Source of the DNA: CAJXVY01 sp965660355
Lineage (GTDB): Bacteria > Actinomycetota > Actinomycetes > Actinomycetales > Microbacteriaceae
DNA length: 5,814 bases
Direction: 5' to 3'
Assembly: GCA_965660355.1 (NCBI GenBank)
Contig: CBFHZN010000052.1
Coordinates: forward strand, 1 to 5,814
Numbering within the stretch: the stretch's first letter is position 1; every line of letters starts with the position of its first letter. Below, in pieces: positions 5,635-5,814 of this stretch. The position numbers were made by a program, and so were the translations under genes. The notes beneath the pieces were generated by a model. It worked only from the letters and a program-made list of their open reading frames with translations, had not been told where the DNA came from and made no database searches.

Positions 5635-5814
5635 TGAGCGATAACCAGATGCAGGTAAACATTGTTGCCGCCGACCACGAGGTGTGGTCGGGGGAGGCGA
5701 AGCTTGTGATAGCCAAGACTGTCGTTGGTGAGATTGGTCTGATGCCCGGTCACGAGCCAATGCTTGCAATTCTGGGAGCCGGTGAAATCAGGGTGAGCGG
5801 TGGAAATGATGATG
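5634..5814 (+). CDS. atpC: F1Fo ATP synthase subunit epsilon, 5' part (runs off the window)
   Basis: Epsilon binds gamma and the c ring at the foot of the rotor and in many bacteria restrains ATP hydrolysis. The first 60 codons are present, covering most of the N-terminal beta-sandwich. MQVNIVAADHEVWSGEA, then GEIGLMPGHEPMLAILGAGE (about residues 33-52), is the conserved core of the family. The C-terminal part, including any inhibitory helices, is outside the window. The ATG at 5634 shares its A with the atpD stop (TAATG), pointing to translational coupling. A second in-frame ATG at 5649 (Met6) would start just before the conserved region and cannot be excluded. No strong Shine-Dalgarno is seen for either start; GAAAG at 5622-5626 is the nearest candidate for the first. 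Confidence 0.95.
   Translation, partial: MSDNQMQVNIVAADHEVWSGEAKLVIAKTVVGEIGLMPGHEPMLAILGAGEIRVSGGNDD
5671..5691 (+). repeat. Perfect 8-bp inverted repeat with 5-nt loop in early atpC
   Basis: CCGACCAC (5671-5678) and GTGGTCGG (5684-5691) are exact reverse complements around the loop GAGGT. The stem would form about 37 nt into the atpC message. No T-run follows, so it is not an intrinsic terminator. It encodes the conserved ADHEVWSG part of epsilon, so protein constraint may explain it. Confidence 0.6.

Overview
The window is a contiguous piece of a bacterial F1Fo ATP synthase (atp) operon. All genes are on the + strand in the order atpE (3' end only), atpF, atpH, atpA, atpG, atpD, atpC (5' end only). 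Every base lies in one of these genes, in a junction of 22 nt or less, or in a 98-base run of N inside atpA. There is no gene-free stretch over 300 bases. I see no promoter, rho-independent terminator, RNA gene, mobile element or CRISPR array. The operon promoter, atpB and the rest of atpE lie upstream, and the rest of atpC downstream.

The proteins look actinobacterial. The delta subunit is long (264 aa, against about 177 in E. coli). The alpha subunit carries a charged C-terminal tail of about 33 residues. The gamma subunit starts MGAQLRVY, and the c subunit ends on an FTEALALIGL-type helix. atpF and atpH are separate genes, so this is not the mycobacterial arrangement with a fused b-delta. 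Base composition looks close to 50% GC by eye, low for the phylum. Together these suggest a planktonic Microbacteriaceae-like actinobacterium (Rhodoluna/Aquiluna type). The phylum-level call is fairly secure; the family-level call is inference.

Layout: 1-147 atpE tail (rotor ring c, with the proton-carrying Glu); 167-706 atpF (peripheral stalk b); 710-1504 atpH (delta, joining b to the F1 head); 1527-3263 atpA (alpha, non-catalytic nucleotide site, interrupted by the N run); 3281-4186 atpG (gamma, central shaft); 4201-5634 atpD (beta, catalytic); 5634-5814 atpC start (epsilon). Protons passing through the a/c ring turn c, gamma and epsilon. Gamma rotation drives ATP synthesis in the alpha3beta3 head, which b and delta hold still.

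This is core housekeeping machinery and I found no undescribed system. The points most worth checking are: (1) the N run in atpA, which probably represents no missing sequence at all, because the flanks join directly into a normal alpha subunit; (2) an apparent internal duplication of the delta N-terminal helical domain; (3) a Glu-to-Gln change in the gamma C-terminal signature; (4) the actinobacterial alpha C-terminal tail; (5) small inverted repeats at gene junctions and early in atpC.
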